Below are positions 44,348 to 53,699 of a stretch of DNA of 64,000 nucleotides, in pieces. Every line of letters starts with the position of its first letter. The first letter of the stretch is position 1. Both the position numbers and the translations under genes were made by a program. Source of the DNA: Dehalococcoidia bacterium (GTDB lineage: Bacteria; Chloroflexota; Dehalococcoidia; Lucifugimonadales; UBA826); contig JAPYSB010000003.1 in the NCBI GenBank assembly GCA_029936675.1, forward strand, positions 31,489 through 95,488, in the 5' to 3' direction. The notes under the pieces were generated by a model. It searched no databases, had not been told where the DNA came from, and saw only the letters and a list, made by a program, of their open reading frames with translations.

Positions 44348-47300
44348 TGTGGGATTCTCCTTGGGGTGTACGAATATATTCCAACATTGATTTGACGTTA
44401 TAATTTGGACCTTCTGAAGTTAGGCTTTCGGCGGCAGCTGTTGCAGTGTCAATTGAAGTGAAACAAGGTATTCTTTTCTCCACTGCTGCCCTTCTGATAT
44501 GGAAGCCGTCTTGTACAGCACTTCCATTACCGGTAATTGTATTAACCACGGCGTTTACTGTTCCGTTAACAATTATATCTACCACATTGGGATGTCCTTC
44601 ATTGAGCCGTTTTGGTATTGCAACCACCTTTTCCCCCAATTCGCTTATAAGAGAGGCAGTACCTTCTGTGGCGAATAAGTCATATCCTGCGTCAACCAGA
44701 TTCTGAATTAGCCGGTCTGACTGTTTTTTGTCCTCATCAGAGATGCTTAAAAGTATAGAGCCTTTTTCGGGAAGTCTTAAATTGGCAGCAATCAAAGCTT
44801 TGCTTATTGCTGATTCAAAGTTATAATCTATTCCCATTACCTCTCCTGTCGATTTCATTTCGGGCCCTAGATATGTATCTACTCCCGTTAACTTAGACAT
44901 TGAGAATACTGGAGCTTTTACCCCGACTATTTCAGGAGCTGGAAATAGGCCTGTTCCATATCCCATACCTGTTAGCTTCTTGCCTAACATCGCCTTTACC
45001 GCCAGATTTACCATAGGGACTCCAGTCATTTTGGATATGAATGGTATGGTTCTGCTTGACCGAGGATTGACTTCAATGACAAATACTTCAGTTTTTTCGT
45101 ATTCGGAAATACCTTCCGTTATGGATCCCGGGCTTCTGTAAGTGTTGCCGCCAACAATAACGTACTGAATGTTCATGAGTCCTTTAATATTTAAAGATCT
45201 GCCGATTCGAGTTGTGTAGTCAGTAATTGTGGCTATCTCCTGCTTTGTTAGCGTCAGGCCAGGATAAATTGCCATTGAGTCACCACTGTGGACTCCAGCT
45301 CTTTCTACATGTTCCATTATTCCGGGAATCAAGACTGACTCTCCGTCGCATACGGCATCTACCTCGACTTCCTTGCCGACGAAATATTTGTCAATTAAGA
45401 CTTTTCTTCCTTCACCAGCCTCCAAAGCATCACCCATATAGCGTTGCAATTCCTCTGGGGTTTGTACAATTTCCATTGCTCTGCCCCCCAAAACATAGCT
45501 AGGCCGAACCAGGACCGGATATTTTATTTCGTTTGCTACTTGAAGGGCCTCTTCAATGTTAGATACTGATCCCCCAGGTGGGTTTGGTATATTTATTCCG
45601 CGTAAGAATTCTTCGAATAGATGCCGATCAGAAGCAACATCGATAGTGTGTGCAGTAGAGCCTAATATAGGCATAGATTCTTTGGCCAGGTTTTGAGATA
45701 GATTTATTGCTGTTTGCCCCCCAAACTGGACAATTGAAGGTGGATTACCATCTTGCTCTGGATCAGTGGCTAATCTTTCATTGTCGATTATGTCAAATAT
45801 CGATTCCTCATCGAGAGGTTCAAAATACAACCTATCACTAGTATCAAAATCTGTTGACACTGTTTCGGGATTGGAGTTCACTAGTATACTTTTCACCCCT
45901 TCTTCCTGAAGGGCCCACGCTGCATGTACAGAACAATAGTCGAACTCAATTCCCTGCCCGATTCTTATGGGTCCGCTGCCAAGCACCAAAGCCCTTTTGC
46001 CCTGAAGTGGTTCCGCTTCATTTTCAGTTTCATATGTGCTGTAAAAATAGGGGGTTTGGGCTTCGAACTCAGCGGCACATGTGTCTACCATTTTGTATAC
46101 CGGTTTAATATTGAGTCTTTTGCGTAATTTTCGAATATCTTTGGCGGATTGATTCACTAATTCTCCAATTCGTTGATCCGTGAATCCTAATCTTTTTGCT
46201 TTACGTAATAAATCGTAAGAAAGATCATTGGATTCTATGGTTCTTTCCATGGCGATAATTCTGGAAAACGATCGTGTAAACCAAGGATCTATCCCTGTAC
46301 GTCTGGAAAGCTCGTCAGGACTTACGTTTCTTCTGAGGCCGGCTAGTAGAGCCCATAATCTTTGGTCATTTGGATAGATAGGTAAATTATTCAATACCGA
46401 TTCTTCATTGGAAAACCATGAAGGGTCTTCCCATTCTATTGATCTGTTTGTTATCTCAAGTGACCGGACCGCCTTCTGAAAAGCAGCTTCGAAAGTTCTA
46501 TCGATGGCCATCACCTCTCCCGTTGCCTTCATTTGGGTTCCGAGGGTTCTTTCTCCAGAAGGGAATTTATCGAAAGGCCATCTTGGTATTTTCACTACAC
46601 AATAGTCTAATGCAGGCTCGAAAGCGGCTACTGTTCTTTGAGTTACTGCGTTTTGAATCTCATCAAGGGTCATACCTATAGCAACTTTTGCAGCAACCCT
46701 CGCTATGGGGTATCCGGTGGCTTTGCTAGCTAGAGCTGAACTCCTACTGACTCGTGGGTTTACTTCAATTACATAATAGGAAGGTCCGATTCTTCCGGCG
46801 TCAGGCAATGTTTCAGCGACTACATTTCCTGGTGCCAAAGCAAATTGCACGTTGCAACCACCTTCAATACCCAGTTTCCTTATGATTTTCAGGCTTGCTG
46901 TTCTCAACATCTGATATTCATTGTCAGAAAGAGTCTGGCTTGGGGCTACTACAATGCTGTCACCGGTATGAACCCCCATTGGATCGATATTTTCCATGTT
47001 ACATATAGTTATACAATTATCAGAACCATCTCTCATCACCTCATACTCAAGCTCCTTCCATCCAACTATTGATTTTTCAACCAGTACTTGATGGATAGGG
47101 CTTGCACTCAATCCTGATTTGACTATCTCGATGAAATCATCATCATCTTTAGCTATACCTCCACCAGTTCCCCCCAAAGTGTAGGCTGGCCTGATGACGA
47201 CCGGTAGGCCGATCGTATTTTTTGCCTCTGTTGCCTCTTCGTAGCTGTTTACTACAAAGCTGGGAGGAGTTGGTTCTCCAATATCAGTGAGCAATTCTCT

Positions 47301-47690
47301 GAACAACTGCCGATCTTCTGCTTTTTTTATAGAGTCGACACTGCTTCCTAATAACTGGACACCATACTTCTCAAGAACACCTGCTTCGGCGAGTTCAACT
47401 GCCAAGTTTAGGCCTGTCTGACCACCTAAAGTAGGTAATAGAGCATCCGGCTGTTCTCTTTCTATAATCCTTGTTATAACCGGAACGGTTAAAGGCTCTA
47501 TGTATACAAAGTCTGCTACATCTTCGTCAGTCATAATTGTTGCAGGATTTGAATTCACTAAGATGGTTTCAACTCCTTCTTCCCTTAACGACTTGCACGC
47601 CTGTGTTCCGGCATAATCAAATTCAGCTGCTTGGCCAATCACAATTGGCCCTGAACCTATTACAAGAATCCTTTTAGGTTTTTCAGTCAA
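44337..47690 (-). CDS. carB: Carbamoyl-phosphate synthase, large subunit
   Basis: This subunit makes carbamoyl phosphate from bicarbonate, ammonia and two ATP for pyrimidine and arginine synthesis. At 1117 aa it has the duplicated ATP-grasp arrangement. The two homologous halves start [21 protein letters not shown] and [21 protein letters not shown], and each carries the [18 protein letters not shown] motif. A C-terminal allosteric MGS domain ends the protein. It is preceded by the GDPD gene, overlapping by eight bases, and followed by the OsmC-like gene, overlapping by 11. Confidence 0.97.
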   Translation of the reverse strand: MTEKPKRILVIGSGPIVIGQAAEFDYAGTQACKSLREEGVETILVNSNPATIMTDEDVADFVYIEPLTVPVITRIIEREQPDALLPTLGGQTGLNLAVELAEAGVLEKYGVQLLGSSVDSIKKAEDRQLFRELLTDIGEPTPPSFVVNSYEEATEAKNTIGLPVVIRPAYTLGGTGGGIAKDDDDFIEIVKSGLSASPIHQVLVEKSIVGWKELEYEVMRDGSDNCITICNMENIDPMGVHTGDSIVVAPSQTLSDNEYQMLRTASLKIIRKLGIEGGCNVQFALAPGNVVAETLPDAGRIGPSYYVIEVNPRVSRSSALASKATGYPIARVAAKVAIGMTLDEIQNAVTQRTVAAFEPALDYCVVKIPRWPFDKFPSGERTLGTQMKATGEVMAIDRTFEAAFQKAVRSLEITNRSIEWEDPSWFSNEESVLNNLPIYPNDQRLWALLAGLRRNVSPDELSRRTGIDPWFTRSFSRIIAMERTIESNDLSYDLLRKAKRLGFTDQRIGELVNQSAKDIRKLRKRLNIKPVYKMVDTCAAEFEAQTPYFYSTYETENEAEPLQGKRALVLGSGPIRIGQGIEFDYCSVHAAWALQEEGVKSILVNSNPETVSTDFDTSDRLYFEPLDEESIFDIIDNERLATDPEQDGNPPSIVQFGGQTAINLSQNLAKESMPILGSTAHTIDVASDRHLFEEFLRGINIPNPPGGSVSNIEEALQVANEIKYPVLVRPSYVLGGRAMEIVQTPEELQRYMGDALEAGEGRKVLIDKYFVGKEVEVDAVCDGESVLIPGIMEHVERAGVHSGDSMAIYPGLTLTKQEIATITDYTTRIGRSLNIKGLMNIQYVIVGGNTYRSPGSITEGISEYEKTEVFVIEVNPRSSRTIPFISKMTGVPMVNLAVKAMLGKKLTGMGYGTGLFPAPEIVGVKAPVFSMSKLTGVDTYLGPEMKSTGEVMGIDYNFESAISKALIAANLRLPEKGSILLSISDEDKKQSDRLIQNLVDAGYDLFATEGTASLISELGEKVVAIPKRLNEGHPNVVDIIVNGTVNAVVNTITGNGSAVQDGFHIRRAAVEKRIPCFTSIDTATAAAESLTSEGPNYNVKSMLEYIRTPQGESHNAK

Positions 47691-48435
47691 TTGCTAATCC
47701 TTTCTTCTTTAAATAAGAAATTAACTTGTCCGGGAAGTTTATCGTCATACCATCAGCGCCACATTCAACTACATTTTCCATAAGCGCCTCAGTAAAAACT
47801 CCATGGCATCTAACCTCAAATCCGTTGTCATGTAACTTAGTAACAAGAGATGGGGTCACCAGATCGGCCCTCGGGCATATCTGATTGAATCTATGGTTTA
47901 AAGAATCCGATATTATCGAGTCATTCCACTCACTACCAGGTCCCATGGGGACCAGCCATCCAGTTTTTATTTCTGGTGCATATTGTCTGGTTTCGATTAG
48001 CCATGGCTTCCAAAATGAGGTTATTATTGTCTTCTCAATTGCGTTAAAATCTCTGATCATGTCACAGGTCTTTTGTGCTAGCTTAGGTGTATTTCCTTTA
48101 ATCTCCACGTGTAAGTAGACTGCCGATTTGTATTCAACGAGGATTTCTTCCAGGGTGCATAATTTTTCCCCAGAATATTTATGATCAAACCAGGAACCGG
48201 CATCCAGTGCCTTTAGTTCTTTTAATGTGCGGTCGGCTACGTTTCCTTTTCCATTTGTTGTCCGATTGAGCGTATCGTCATGGATCACAACTAGCCGACC
48301 ATCTTTTGAAGAATGGACATCAAGTTCTATATGTTTAACTCCCATATTGATCGCCATATCGAATGCTGCACGCGTATTTTCGGGAGCATAGGAGGAGGCT
48401 CCCCGATGGGCTATATTAGTGATTTTTCGTTGCAT
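47683..48435 (-). CDS. Glycerophosphodiester phosphodiesterase (GDPD)
   Basis: This 250-aa TIM-barrel phosphodiesterase releases glycerol 3-phosphate from deacylated phospholipids. The GDPD signature is intact: [15 protein letters not shown] with the catalytic His, then [28 protein letters not shown] with the metal-binding Glu-Asp and second His. No signal peptide is present, so it is cytoplasmic. It sits, unusually, between carA and carB, 2 nt after the former and overlapping the latter by eight. A phosphorus-scavenging role fits an oligotrophic marine organism but the operon placement is unexplained. Confidence 0.93.
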   Translation of the reverse strand: MQRKITNIAHRGASSYAPENTRAAFDMAINMGVKHIELDVHSSKDGRLVVIHDDTLNRTTNGKGNVADRTLKELKALDAGSWFDHKYSGEKLCTLEEILVEYKSAVYLHVEIKGNTPKLAQKTCDMIRDFNAIEKTIITSFWKPWLIETRQYAPEIKTGWLVPMGPGSEWNDSIISDSLNHRFNQICPRADLVTPSLVTKLHDNGFEVRCHGVFTEALMENVVECGADGMTINFPDKLISYLKKKGLAID

Positions 48436-48437
48436 AA

Positions 48438-49541
48438 CTATTTAGTCTCCTTAACCATCTCTATGAAATCGTCAAATATGTATTCATTGTCCTTTGGGCC
48501 AGGTGAGGCTTCAGAGTGGTATTGAATACTAAGGGCAGGAAGAGATCTATGGCGTATCCCTTCCACTGTGTAGTCATTCATGCTGATATGAGTGACGGTG
48601 ACGTCTGATGGCAAAGATTCGGGATCAATTGAATAGCCATGATTTTGAGCAGTTATGTAAATTCTTCCGGAAGCGGTATCTTTGACCGGATGGTTGGCTC
48701 CTCTATGGCCAAACTTAAGCTTGTAAGTTTTAGCACCGAGAGATTTTGCGAGTATCTGGTTTCCGAGGCAAATTCCCATCACAGGTACCTTACCCAAAAT
48801 ATCCTCAGTAGTGGTTACTAAATGATCCAGAAGTTCTGGGTCTCCAGGTCCAGGAGAGAGCAATATGCCGTCAGGGTTTTGAGCGAGCAGGTCATTAGAA
48901 GTAGCTGATGAAGGAAATACTTCCACATCGCAACCTTTACCTTTCAATATCCTGAGAATGTTGTATTTAAGACCATAATCTGAGACAAGAATTCGCAGGT
49001 TGTCGGCGATATGATCGTATCCTAGTCCTGATTCTGTCCACTGATAGCGTTCATTAGTTGTCACTTTTTGTACAAAATTTTGTTCGTCATATGAAGGTTT
49101 GTTCTTTAGCTGTTGCAGGGCCTGTTCGGGGGAAATATTGACTGTAATGACTCCCATCATTACACCTTTTGACCTTATTTTTCGTGTAACAGCACGGGTG
49201 TCAATTTCAGATATCCCAACAATTTCCTGGGAGGTAAGATATTCATTTATGGTTCCGGTTACCTCGGTATGACTCGGCTCTTCACAATATTGTCTTACGA
49301 CAAATCCCGAGACCTGAATTTGTGACGATTCTATATCTGAGCTGGTAATGCCGTAGTTACCTAGAAGCGGATATGTGGGAACTACTATCTGGCCGGTATA
49401 TGAAGGGTCTGTGAGTATTTCCTGATACCCTGTCATTGAGGTGTTAAAGACTATTTCACCGTAGGCCTCACCTTCGTAGCCAAATGACTCACCTGGGTAA
49501 ATAGATCCGTCTTCAAGTACTAGAAAAGCTTTTTTTGTCAA
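48438..49541 (-). CDS. carA: Carbamoyl-phosphate synthase, small subunit
   Basis: This glutaminase subunit supplies ammonia to CarB. At 367 aa, its N-terminal domain starts KAFLVLEDGSIYPGES and reaches EIVFNTSMTGYQEILTDPSY. The C-terminal class I glutamine amidotransferase domain has the nucleophilic Cys in MGICLGNQILA, and His in QNHGYS and QYHSEASPGP, with the triad Glu next to the latter. It lies between pyrC (20 bp gap) and the GDPD gene. Confidence 0.97.
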   Translation of the reverse strand: MTKKAFLVLEDGSIYPGESFGYEGEAYGEIVFNTSMTGYQEILTDPSYTGQIVVPTYPLLGNYGITSSDIESSQIQVSGFVVRQYCEEPSHTEVTGTINEYLTSQEIVGISEIDTRAVTRKIRSKGVMMGVITVNISPEQALQQLKNKPSYDEQNFVQKVTTNERYQWTESGLGYDHIADNLRILVSDYGLKYNILRILKGKGCDVEVFPSSATSNDLLAQNPDGILLSPGPGDPELLDHLVTTTEDILGKVPVMGICLGNQILAKSLGAKTYKLKFGHRGANHPVKDTASGRIYITAQNHGYSIDPESLPSDVTVTHISMNDYTVEGIRHRSLPALSIQYHSEASPGPKDNEYIFDDFIEMVKETK

Positions 49542-49561
49542 TGTTCAATCACCAGTATTGA

Positions 49562-50875
49562 TTAATAAATTTTCCTACCTTTAAAAAAGGTGGCTTTAAT
49601 TTTTCCTTTAAGCAAGGTTCCTTCTATTGGCGTGTTTTTACCTTTAGATAAAAAAGTTTGTGGGTTGACAATCCAAGTTTCAGAAGGGTCAAAAACCGTG
49701 ATGTCTGCACTACTACCCTTTTTCAAACTTCCGATGCCCATACCCAAAAATTTCGCCGGATCTGCGGTAAGTTTTTTAATAAGAGTGTTTATATCTATAT
49801 GACCATTATCAACTAATGTCATGAGAGACCCGAAAGCGGTCTCTAAGACGCTAATTCCAAATGCTGCGTCTTGAAATGTAGTCGTTTTGTCCACCTGGTT
49901 ATGGGGAGCATGGTCGGTGGCGATCACGTCTATTGTGCCGTCCCGAAGCCCTTCTACCATCGACCTGACGTCAGATTGATTTCTGAGTGGTGGGTTCACC
50001 TTTGCATTGGTGTCATAAGCGTCAGGTGATAACGGAACAAAGGAATCTTCATTTGGTCCCATTACAAGCGTTTCTGAGAGTGTCAAGTGATGAGGAGTGA
50101 CCTCACAGGTTCCTCTAATTCCTCTGGCTTTTGCAGCCTTAATTAGGTTGAGTGTCCCCATCGTACTAGCATGGGCTATGTGAATATGGCCTCCCGTTAA
50201 TTCTGCTAAAGAGAGATCCCGTGCCACCATAACCTCCTCTGCTGAGTTAGGCATTCCTTTTAAACCCAATCTGTTGGACACCCACCCTTCGTTCATCGAA
50301 GCCCCATCGGCTAGGGCGGGGACCTCACAATGATTGATGATTGGAAGATTTAGACCGGCACTATAACTGAGAGCTTGCCTCATTATGTTGGGGTCTTCTA
50401 CCGGGTCACCATCATCGCTAAAACCTATGACTCCTAGCTCGGCTAGTTCCGACATTTCACTGAGTTGTTTGCCTTTACGGCCTATAGTTACAGAACCAAT
50501 GGGAAGCACTCTTATTTGAGCAGTTTCCTTTGCTTTCTTAATTACATATTCAACTACGGATTGGTTGTCCATTGCTGGAACAGTATTGGGCATAGCACAT
50601 ACGGTGGTGAATCCACCGGCAGCAGCAGCAGCAGTTCCTGTTTCAATTGTCTCTTTGTATTCTTCTCCGGGTTCTCTAAGATGACAATGTAGGTCTATAA
50701 ACCCCGGGCAAACTATTTTCCCTTGGGCGTCAAAAAACTCAGAGTTTCTCGGTCTATCTATGGAGGTTTTAATTTCCGTTATTATTCCGTCTGTCACCAG
50801 TAAGTCAGAAATTTCGTCAACTGACTGTGAAGGATCAATAATTCTCCCACCTTTTATCAAGACATTTAACGCCAA
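49562..50875 (-). CDS. pyrC: Dihydroorotase
   Basis: This enzyme catalyses the third step of de novo pyrimidine synthesis, the cyclisation of carbamoyl aspartate. The 437-aa protein is of the class I type. Metal ligands are in GFIDLHCHLREPG (His-x-His) and CEVTPHHLTL, IAHAST and ATDHAPH (catalytic Asp). The carboxylated Lys position of class I enzymes is less obvious here. Immediately downstream of pyrB (one base between them) in the pyr operon. Confidence 0.95.
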   Translation of the reverse strand: MALNVLIKGGRIIDPSQSVDEISDLLVTDGIITEIKTSIDRPRNSEFFDAQGKIVCPGFIDLHCHLREPGEEYKETIETGTAAAAAGGFTTVCAMPNTVPAMDNQSVVEYVIKKAKETAQIRVLPIGSVTIGRKGKQLSEMSELAELGVIGFSDDGDPVEDPNIMRQALSYSAGLNLPIINHCEVPALADGASMNEGWVSNRLGLKGMPNSAEEVMVARDLSLAELTGGHIHIAHASTMGTLNLIKAAKARGIRGTCEVTPHHLTLSETLVMGPNEDSFVPLSPDAYDTNAKVNPPLRNQSDVRSMVEGLRDGTIDVIATDHAPHNQVDKTTTFQDAAFGISVLETAFGSLMTLVDNGHIDINTLIKKLTADPAKFLGMGIGSLKKGSSADITVFDPSETWIVNPQTFLSKGKNTPIEGTLLKGKIKATFFKGRKIY

Positions 50876-50876
50876 G

Positions 50877-51875
50877 TTATGACTCCTTTTCAGAATGATT
50901 TCCAGTAATCAGGTCATAGAGGACTGCCATGCGGATTGCCACTCCTGTTGTAACCTGACTTTCAATAACTGATTGAGGCCCATGTGCAACATCAGATTCA
51001 ATTTCGATCCCTTCGTTCATGGGCCCTGGGTGCATAATGATGGCGTTAGGCTTAGCAATCTTTAGACGCTCAGAGGTTACTCCAAATCTTCTGGAATACT
51101 CTCGCAATGAAGGTAAATGGCCTGCCTTTTGTCTTTCAGACTGTAGTCTCAATGTCATTATCACATCAGCATCTTCTAGGGCAGTATCTATATTTTCTTC
51201 GATTTGTATATCTCGAAATGGGTGGTTAGTCTCACAGAGGCGGCTATCTAGGAAATCTTGAGGTAGTAAGGTTTTTGGTCCACATAGGACAATATTTGCT
51301 CCCATAGTGGTCAAGCCCCATAAGTTTGATCTAGCGACCCTGCTATAGAGTAAATCGCCAACTATGACGACCTTTTTAGAAGATATAGTGCCGAGATGCT
51401 TTTTGATAGTGTACAAGTCCAGTAAACTTTGTGTGGGATGTGCATGCATTCCATCTCCAGCGTTGATGATGCTTGTTGAATCCATTTGCTGTGCTAGGAA
51501 ATATCCTGCACCGGAATGCGGGTGTCTTATGACAATTGCATCTGCCTTCATAGCTTGGAGTGTTAGCGCGGTGTTGTATAGGGACTCCCCTTTTTTGCTA
51601 CTACTACCGTCACTGGACACATTTATGACATCTGCGCTCAATATCTTTCCGGCTTGTTCAAAAGATACTCTAGTGCGAGTGCTGGATTCGTAGAAAAGTG
51701 TAATGATTGTTTTCCCTCTGAGAGCAGGGACTTTTCTAATGCCCCTGTTTAGCACTTCCATCATCGAATCTGTGTTTTCGAAAATAAGCTCTATATCTGA
51801 CCGATTTAATTCATCCAAATCCAAGATATGCTTATGTCTAATGGAGTTTCTGGTATTGGTTTCGTTTGTTGTCAA
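50877..51875 (-). CDS. pyrB: Aspartate carbamoyltransferase catalytic subunit
   Basis: This enzyme catalyses the first committed step, carbamoyl phosphate plus aspartate to carbamoyl aspartate. The carbamoyl-phosphate-binding motif STRTR is in YESSTRTRVSFE, followed by RHPHSGAGYFLA and NAGDGMHAHPTQSLLDLYTI. At 332 aa the length is normal. The start is TTG at 51875, preceded by GAGG 6 nt upstream; no other plausible start codon is nearby. It lies 12 bp after pyrR. No PyrI regulatory subunit gene is present. Confidence 0.95.
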   Translation of the reverse strand: MTTNETNTRNSIRHKHILDLDELNRSDIELIFENTDSMMEVLNRGIRKVPALRGKTIITLFYESSTRTRVSFEQAGKILSADVINVSSDGSSSKKGESLYNTALTLQAMKADAIVIRHPHSGAGYFLAQQMDSTSIINAGDGMHAHPTQSLLDLYTIKKHLGTISSKKVVIVGDLLYSRVARSNLWGLTTMGANIVLCGPKTLLPQDFLDSRLCETNHPFRDIQIEENIDTALEDADVIMTLRLQSERQKAGHLPSLREYSRRFGVTSERLKIAKPNAIIMHPGPMNEGIEIESDVAHGPQSVIESQVTTGVAIRMAVLYDLITGNHSEKES

Positions 51876-51887
51876 CTTCGTCCTCGC

Positions 51888-52424
51888 CTATGTTATTGGG
51901 CTTGAGATAACTACTTCATCAAGGCCGTCAACTTCCGCAAGCTTCACCTTCACATCTTCTTCTTTGGATGTCGGTACATTTTTGCCTACATAATCAGCTC
52001 GTATTGGAAGCTCTCTGTGCCCTCTATCTATTAGGACGGCCAATTGTATTTGACTCGGTCTACCTAAATCGTTGATCGCATCCATCGCAGCTCTTATTGA
52101 CCGGCCGGTGTATAAAACATCGTCAACTAGCACAACTATTCGTCCATTAATATCAACGGATATATCAGTCGGTTTCATAGTTGCCTGGGGTTTTTCGGAA
52201 ATGTCGTCCCTGTATAAACCAATGTCTAATGAGCCAACATCTACCGTTTGGCCTTCATAGCTGGATATTAACTTCCTAATTCTGAAGGCTAAAGGCACTC
52301 CTCTAGAATGCATACCAACAAGGATTAAATCTTTTGCCCCTGAGTTTCTTTCAAGTATTTCATGGGAAATTCTTGTTAAAGCCCGTTTCATTTGCACGTC
52401 TGTTTGTATCTTCTTTACAGACAT
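51888..52424 (-). CDS. pyrR: PyrR, pyrimidine operon attenuator and uracil phosphoribosyltransferase
   Basis: PyrR binds UMP and the leader RNA of pyr operons, and it has secondary uracil phosphoribosyltransferase activity. The PRPP-binding motif [17 protein letters not shown] is clear, and the protein begins [18 protein letters not shown], close to the usual start (178 aa). The ATG at 52424 has no strong ribosome-binding site. It heads the operon, and a PyrR-type binding loop plus a terminator lie just upstream (52470-52570), which supports autogenous control. Confidence 0.95.
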   Translation of the reverse strand: MSVKKIQTDVQMKRALTRISHEILERNSGAKDLILVGMHSRGVPLAFRIRKLISSYEGQTVDVGSLDIGLYRDDISEKPQATMKPTDISVDINGRIVVLVDDVLYTGRSIRAAMDAINDLGRPSQIQLAVLIDRGHRELPIRADYVGKNVPTSKEEDVKVKLAEVDGLDEVVISSPIT

Positions 52425-52469
52425 GCTGGCCGATGTCGAACTTGGGTTGGATATGAGACTAGTTTTTCC

Positions 52470-52502
52470 AAAAAAAAACCTCCACCCAGATCGGCAAGAG
52501 GC
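52470..52502 (-). terminator. Intrinsic attenuator terminator of the pyr leader
   Basis: On the minus strand, CCTCT and GGAGG (pairing with one T-G), plus an inner CC-GG pair across a mismatched bulge, form a hairpin at 52502-52479, immediately followed by nine Ts (52478-52470). It lies 46 nt upstream of the pyrR start and downstream of a PyrR-binding loop. This arrangement matches a transcription attenuator. The 5' arm would have to be captured by an antiterminator, which I could not identify with certainty. Confidence 0.75.
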
Positions 52503-52554
52503 ATTTAACAAACGAGCTACCCGAGTAGGTAACGCGAAGTTTTCGCTCCCTTGG

Positions 52555-52570
52555 CAGACTCTCTGGACTG
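52555..52570 (-). promoter_or_regulatory. PyrR-binding loop in the pyr operon leader
   Basis: The minus strand reads CAGTCCAGAGAGTCTG. Its core AGTCCAGAGAGTCT fits the Bacillus PyrR-binding consensus ARUCCNGNGAGGYU at all but one position. CAG and CTG at the ends pair. A 7-bp hairpin (GTGAGTA/TACTCAC, 52585-52602) and AT-rich promoter-like sequences (TATATT at 52617-52612, TAATAT at 52611-52606) lie upstream. Binding of UMP-PyrR would favour the terminator at 52470-52502. Confidence 0.75.
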
Positions 52571-52680
52571 ATTTAAAGGGTGCAGTGAGTAAAGCTACTC
52601 ACGCTATATTAAATATACACTCATAATCGCGAAAATTAAAGTTACATGCGTGGGTTGACTAGTGATAGGTTTACAGATAC

Positions 52681-53154
52681 ATGAAGGGTGTTATCTCCTC
52701 CGACCCTTTGGTTTACAATGTACTTAGAATGAATTTGGTATCAGCAGGCGGAATAGTTTATCGGAAAAGCGCTGACTCTATCTTTGTAGTGGTTTGTGGT
52801 AGGACTTGTCCTACCTCCTTCAATTTGCCCAAAGGTACCCCGGAACCCTATGAGACAAGGGGGCAGACCGCTTTGCGGGAGGTTGAAGAAGAGACGGGAT
52901 TAAAAGTCAAACTTGGTAAATACATTGGCTCGGTAAACTATTGGGTGACTAACCATACCGATTATCCAGATCAGCAACTGTATAAGACGGTCTATTATTA
53001 TTTGATGGAACCAATAGGTGGAGATTTCTCTAGGCATGATGGAGAATTCGATACTGTGGATTGGGTAGATGTTCGTGAAATATCAAATACCCTTTCATTT
53101 GAAAACGAGGTACAAATTGTTCAGAAGGGCATTTCCTTGGTCGAGAGGCGATAA
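52681..53154 (+). CDS. Nudix hydrolase
   Basis: This pyrophosphohydrolase acts on nucleoside diphosphates linked to another moiety. At 157 aa the full Nudix box is present at residues 52-74: G-x5-E-x7-REVEEETGL, as in the canonical GX5EX7REUXEEXGU. The fold starts with the strand SAGGIVYRK. An ATG at 52729 (MNLVSAGG) is an alternative start, and neither has a clear ribosome-binding site. It is divergent from the pyr operon and overlaps, in sequence, the region of the next GNAT gene only if the latter uses a long start. Confidence 0.9.
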   Translation: MKGVISSDPLVYNVLRMNLVSAGGIVYRKSADSIFVVVCGRTCPTSFNLPKGTPEPYETRGQTALREVEEETGLKVKLGKYIGSVNYWVTNHTDYPDQQLYKTVYYYLMEPIGGDFSRHDGEFDTVDWVDVREISNTLSFENEVQIVQKGISLVERR

Positions 53155-53163
53155 TAAGGAACT

Positions 53164-53184
53164 CCCTCTTGTTAATGAAGAGGG
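53164..53184 (+). promoter_or_regulatory. Hairpin enclosing the GNAT ribosome-binding site
   Basis: CCCTCTT at 53164-53170 pairs perfectly with AAGAGGG at 53178-53184 across a 7-nt loop, 10 bp after the Nudix stop. The 3' arm includes the Shine-Dalgarno of the GTG start at 53192. Ribosomes finishing the Nudix gene would open the stem, giving translational coupling. This role is inferred. Confidence 0.45.
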
Positions 53185-53191
53185 AAAAAAA

Positions 53192-53698
53192 GTGCGTGTA
53201 CGAGAAAAGCGTGTGGAAGATATCCGAAACGAATATTCGTGGAGGGTGGACCCGGAGCTGTCTCGATTAGACGCAACCAGACCAATGACTATGTCTTATG
53301 AAGACTTTTTTAGATATTCGAAAGAAGAGATGCAATTTCCAAACTATCGCTCAAAAAGGCTGGCAGTTGAAACCTTGAAGGGCATTCATATTGGGAATAT
53401 TATGTATTACGATCTAAATATGCAGAATCGTCAGGCTGAATTAGGGATAATGATTGGTGATAAGGATTACTGGAGTAGCGGGTATGGCACCGATACAGTT
53501 GATACATTATTGCAACATTTGTTCGCTATTTTGGAATTAGATAGAGTTTATCTTCACACTCTTTCTTGGAATTACAGAGCCCAGGCATCTTTTACCAAAT
53601 CTGGTTTCAAATTGGTCCGTAACGTCAAAAGGGGCAGCCAAGACTTCATTTTAATGGAGGTTTTGCGATCTGATTGGGAAGAATCATATTCAAATTAA
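53192..53698 (+). CDS. GNAT family N-acetyltransferase (ribosomal-protein acetyltransferase type)
   Basis: The GTG at 53192 gives a ~168-aa protein starting VRVREKRVEDIRNEYSWRVD. GAGGG lies 7 nt upstream, and the start avoids an 86-nt overlap with the Nudix gene. The GNAT core is visible as ELGIMIGDKDYWSSGYGTDTV, with the acetyl-CoA loop, and the C-terminal LHTLSWNYRAQASFTKSGFKLV. Relatives are common in Chloroflexota. The substrate is not known. It is the second gene of a two-gene plus-strand unit and converges with the MBL gene. Confidence 0.85.
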   Translation: MRVREKRVEDIRNEYSWRVDPELSRLDATRPMTMSYEDFFRYSKEEMQFPNYRSKRLAVETLKGIHIGNIMYYDLNMQNRQAELGIMIGDKDYWSSGYGTDTVDTLLQHLFAILELDRVYLHTLSWNYRAQASFTKSGFKLVRNVKRGSQDFILMEVLRSDWEESYSN

Positions 53699-53699
53699 T

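Noticed and set aside
52423-52626. 67-codon plus-strand frame opposite the pyr leader
   Set aside because: It lies over the attenuator on the other strand and resembles nothing; the leader RNA explains the sequence.
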